From Verrucomicrobiaceae bacterium (GTDB lineage Bacteria > Verrucomicrobiota > Verrucomicrobiia > Verrucomicrobiales > Akkermansiaceae), in the NCBI GenBank assembly GCA_027487435.1, contig JAIYDP010000022.1:1-46986 (forward strand): DNA of 46,986 nt, written 5' to 3'. This document shows positions 45,088 to 46,986 of this stretch, piece by piece. A program made the translations under genes and the position numbers. Position 1 is the first letter of the stretch. Every line of letters starts with the position of its first letter. Under the pieces are notes generated by a model. That model saw only the letters and a program-made list of their open reading frames with translations. It was not told the DNA's origin and made no database searches.

Positions 45088-45178
45088 ACCACGGATCGCA
45101 CGGATTGACACGGATAAGACTTATGCATTTTTTTCAAAGCACCAGTTCTTATCCGTGTTCATCCGTTAAATCCGTGGT
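45088..45178. repeat. Long inverted repeat with 32-base arms
   Basis: Left arm 45088-45119 and right arm 45147-45178 pair at 27 of 32 positions around a 27-base spacer. The arms read accacggat...acacggataaga and tcttatccgtgt...atccgtggt. Sequences of this accacggat type recur between genes in many Verrucomicrobiota and Planctomycetota genomes, which suggests a dispersed hairpin element or a miniature mobile element. Between two convergent genes it may also act as a terminator. Confidence 0.8.
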
Positions 45179-45244
45179 CAAAAAAATTCTTAGGCTCTAG
45201 AACTCGCATGCACTCGAGATGGCTCGTTCTGCGAGGTGGGTGGT

Positions 45245-45358
45245 GGCATGCTAGCATGCGAGCCGGGGTCGTGCTAGCATGCAGGTCGGGGTCATGCTAG
45301 CATGCAGGTCGATGTCATGCTAGCATGCAGGCCGGGGGTATGCTCGCATGAGAGGCGG
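45245..45358. repeat. Five-copy 23-24-bp tandem repeat with palindromic core
   Basis: Units begin at about 45245, 45269, 45292, 45315 and 45339, each 23-24 bases, with the consensus tcatgctagcatgcaggtcg. The core catgctagcatg is a perfect palindrome in copies 1, 3 and 4, while copies 2 and 5 differ slightly. The last copy ends five bases before the stop codon of the HU-like gene on the minus strand. Palindromic tandem units may bind a dimeric protein or form hairpins. Confidence 0.9.
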
Positions 45359-45362
45359 AACA

Positions 45363-46064
45363 TTATGGGACGATGAGGTTTGCGTCTAAGGTTCCGGTGC
45401 GCAGCTCGTTCGTGTTGCGCCCACGGGATCGGACTTCTAGGCTGTAAACGCCAGATGTCACTGCTGGGATGAGGAATACGAGCTGCCCAGGCTTATTGAT
45501 GGAAACGGTAGCCACCTTGGTTTCTTCTCCACCGGCGCTGGCGATGAAGTAGATCCCCTCGTCCGCTGCCGCAGCATTGAACTTCAATCGGCTGCCGTTG
45601 AGTGTGCCGATGCTACCGGTGGTGATCGCGCTGTTCACGGCACTGCTACTGCCATCCACAAACTGGAGCGGTGCGGGCGTAGGGGTCACAGCTTCTTCCT
45701 TTTGCACACGGGCATCCGCCCGCACGCGGGCGATGAAGGCGGGCGCGGCGTTCGCATTCACAGAGAGGGTGTGGCGGGATTTATCAAAGCCATCTCCCGG
45801 GCCATCAAAGACCCCCTGCATGCGTGGGTAAAGATCTACGATGCCAGCGATGTCCACGCGATAGCCCTCCACCAGCAAAGCTAGCACGGCTTCATCCAGC
45901 AAGCTCATCACCGCGAGCAGATCAGACTTGGTGACCGTGCTACCCATGGAGAGCATGCGGTCAGCGAGTTGCTCCACACCAGCGCGGCCAGTGATCTGCA
46001 CTTGGGGATAGTAATCGTTCGGATCCGGTGTCAGGACATTTTCAATCAGGGTATATTTGATCAT
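45363..46064 (-). CDS. HU-like DNA-binding protein with Ig-like C-terminal domain
   Basis: This 233-residue protein couples an HU/IHF-like N-terminal fold (about residues 1-125, with VEQLADRMLSMGSTVTKSDLLAVMSLLDEAVLALL, which matches the helical HU core, and a strand region VDIAGIVDLYPRMQGVF) to a beta-rich C-terminal domain of about 95 residues resembling DUF4469 Ig-like modules (GTLNGSRLKFN, then ITSGVYSLEVRSR-type strands). HU-like plus Ig-like is the architecture described as HU-HIG in Bacteroidota. A linker rich in Thr/Pro/Ala separates them. There is no signal peptide. Its role is unknown; DNA binding is inferred from the fold. The gene stop lies beside the palindromic tandem repeat. 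Confidence 0.8.
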   Translation of the reverse strand: MIKYTLIENVLTPDPNDYYPQVQITGRAGVEQLADRMLSMGSTVTKSDLLAVMSLLDEAVLALLVEGYRVDIAGIVDLYPRMQGVFDGPGDGFDKSRHTLSVNANAAPAFIARVRADARVQKEEAVTPTPAPLQFVDGSSSAVNSAITTGSIGTLNGSRLKFNAAAADEGIYFIASAGGEETKVATVSINKPGQLVFLIPAVTSGVYSLEVRSRGRNTNELRTGTLDANLIVP

Positions 46065-46384
46065 ATATTTCAGTTGTTAAATGCATCAGTATATTGCCTA
46101 GCAGGCGGTGTGCTGTCAACCGGAGATGAAACAATGCGTCCATCATTTCTTGTCATACCTCGACTTACAAGGGTGTTGATGCACATTCAGTTCGGCGGAA
46201 TGTCACATTGATCATTCCTGAAACGCATGCAGACATCCCCGATCATCGTTAAACTATGGGGTTTCTGCCTTATGTGACGAAATCTTCACACAGATAAACT
46301 TCCGCTGCGCAAGTTTCTGGCGATAGTAACTCGCGTCTTGCAAAATTTAATCTCATTTCTTACTACACAATACATACACATCCT
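46065..46384. other. Divergent intergenic region at the right end
   Basis: The region separates the HU-like gene (minus) and the last gene (plus). No gene was found. It contains the HU-like promoter and a weak plus-strand pair, ttgcaa (46338-46343) and tactac (46361-46366), 17 bases apart, which may serve the last gene. Confidence 0.5.
46088..46119 (-). promoter_or_regulatory. Probable promoter of the HU-like gene
   Basis: On the minus strand a perfect ttgaca (46119-46114) precedes a good -10 tatact (46093-46088) by 20 bases, long but possible; aataata-like bases at 46095-46090 give an 18-base spacer. The gene begins at 46064, leaving a leader of about 17 bases. Confidence 0.45.
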
Positions 46385-46986
46385 ATGAAAAGAAAAATAT
46401 ACAATACGCCATTCTTTGGCAGTTCAAACAGAAACAAAATAGCCGCTCTGGCTCTTGTCACAGCTTCTTTAGGAGCTACCCTATCCTTCGCTCAAACGAC
46501 ACTGAGCTTAGGCGATATTTACGTAACCGGGTTCAATTCGAACGCGCCAGACGGATTTGCTTTTGTTCTCCTCAAGGACGTTGCTGCTGGAACTGACATT
46601 CGATTCACGGACAATGGTTTCTTGGCTGCGGCTTCGGCAAACGCGTCTAGCAACGCCCGCGGAGGTGAAAATTTCTTGAGGTGGGTAGCTCCAACGGGTG
46701 GATTAACTGCCGGTACGGTAGTGACATACGTAAACGGATCTGGGATGGGTACAGTTTCTGCTGGAACTGTGCCTAGCATAACAGGCAGCACTAGTGGTCT
46801 AAATGGTCTCTCCAATAGCGGAGACCAGATATTCATTTATCAGGGTAGTGGTGCAGGAACATCGACTACAACCATGAGTTTCACTGCAAATTCCAACCCT
46901 ACGACATTTAATGGCACTGTCCTCAACGCTCTGAATTTTCAGGGGACTGCAACCACAACCACATGGCTGACAACTGGTACTGCTAG
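46385..46986 (+). CDS. Secreted protein, 3' end outside the window
   Basis: An ATG at 46385 opens a frame that stays open to the end of the window (200 codons), so the protein is incomplete. It has a long signal peptide (KIAALALVTASLGATLSFAQ) and a mature start with LSLGDIYVTGFNSNAPDGFAFVLL and IRFTDNGFL. This 'GDI-x-x-TGFN...FAFV-x-L-x-D-x-A-x-GT-x-I-x-F-T-D-N-G' pattern is common in large secreted proteins with lamin-tail-like or adhesion domains. The rest is Ser/Thr/Gly-rich. It is probably a cell-surface or PEP-CTERM-like protein, but the C-terminus needed to show this is missing. Confidence 0.75.
   Translation, partial: MKRKIYNTPFFGSSNRNKIAALALVTASLGATLSFAQTTLSLGDIYVTGFNSNAPDGFAFVLLKDVAAGTDIRFTDNGFLAAASANASSNARGGENFLRWVAPTGGLTAGTVVTYVNGSGMGTVSAGTVPSITGSTSGLNGLSNSGDQIFIYQGSGAGTSTTTMSFTANSNPTTFNGTVLNALNFQGTATTTTWLTTGTA

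Larger units (their letters stand above)
45019..45362. other. Gene-free repeat-rich region between nitrilase and HU-like gene
   Basis: No gene was found. The two convergent neighbours end at 45018 and 45363. The stretch holds a long inverted repeat (45088-45178) and a five-copy tandem repeat (45245-45358), listed separately. Confidence 0.7.

Noticed and set aside
45245..45358. CRISPR array
   Set aside because: The 23-24-bp units are contiguous, with no unique spacers and no cas genes; it is a plain tandem repeat.

Overview
This window most likely comes from a member of the Verrucomicrobiota. The evidence is indirect: a secretin resembling the Akkermansia Amuc_1098 type IV pilus family, an FG-GAP surface protein with a C-terminal domain common in that phylum, a secreted formylglycine-type sulfatase, few recognisable Shine-Dalgarno sequences, several TTG/GTG starts, and inverted repeats of the 'accacggat...atccgtggt' kind. 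No rRNA, tRNA, CRISPR array, prophage or insertion sequence was seen. Most of the window is ordinary chromosomal housekeeping.

Layout. 1-403: end of a 10-bp tandem array, then two hairpins. 404-3097: large secreted FG-GAP protein. 3133-6367: mlaF-like ATPase and pgsA, then a Gfo/Idh/MocA oxidoreductase and a truncated cation/calcium exchanger remnant. 6716-7936: unknown secreted protein. 7998-11041 (minus): trpE-trpG, with a lipoprotein gene upstream whose terminator separates it from trpE. 11392-19844 (plus): secretin, AsmA-like protein, P-loop ATPase, Pro/Glu-repeat protein and second AsmA-like protein, a candidate envelope-spanning system and the most interesting block here. 19873-23777: ruvB-fur, coaD, acpS, sdaA. 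23880-29332: LolA-like protein, nagZ and the sdhCAB operon. 29458-32184: possible small gene, ribF, and an EboD-type dehydroquinate-synthase homologue. 32196-37435 (minus): prmA, feoA, feoB, a small FeoB-associated Cys-rich protein and dnaG. 37612-45018: sulfatase, recO, hydrolase, aroC, lipoprotein, rpsT, zinc-ribbon protein, sugar-isomerase-like protein and nitrilase. 45019-46986: an inverted repeat, a five-copy tandem repeat, an HU-like/Ig-like protein on the minus strand, and a truncated secreted protein that runs off the window.

How the genes work together. trpE/trpG make anthranilate from the chorismate that AroC produces. SdhC/A/B form a five-helix cytochrome-b succinate:quinone oxidoreductase. 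FeoA/FeoB and the Cys-rich protein import ferrous iron, which the Fe-S and heme proteins here need; a Fur-family regulator is encoded elsewhere in the window. RibF supplies FMN/FAD, for example for SdhA and AroC. The secretin block encodes one predicted outer-membrane channel, two inner-membrane-anchored proteins with large periplasmic parts, one Pro-rich periplasmic spanner and one cytosolic ATPase. It has no recognisable pilin, PilB/T, PilC or PilM genes. Several genes have a good -10 hexamer within 6-12 bases of the start codon, which suggests leaderless or very short-leader transcripts.
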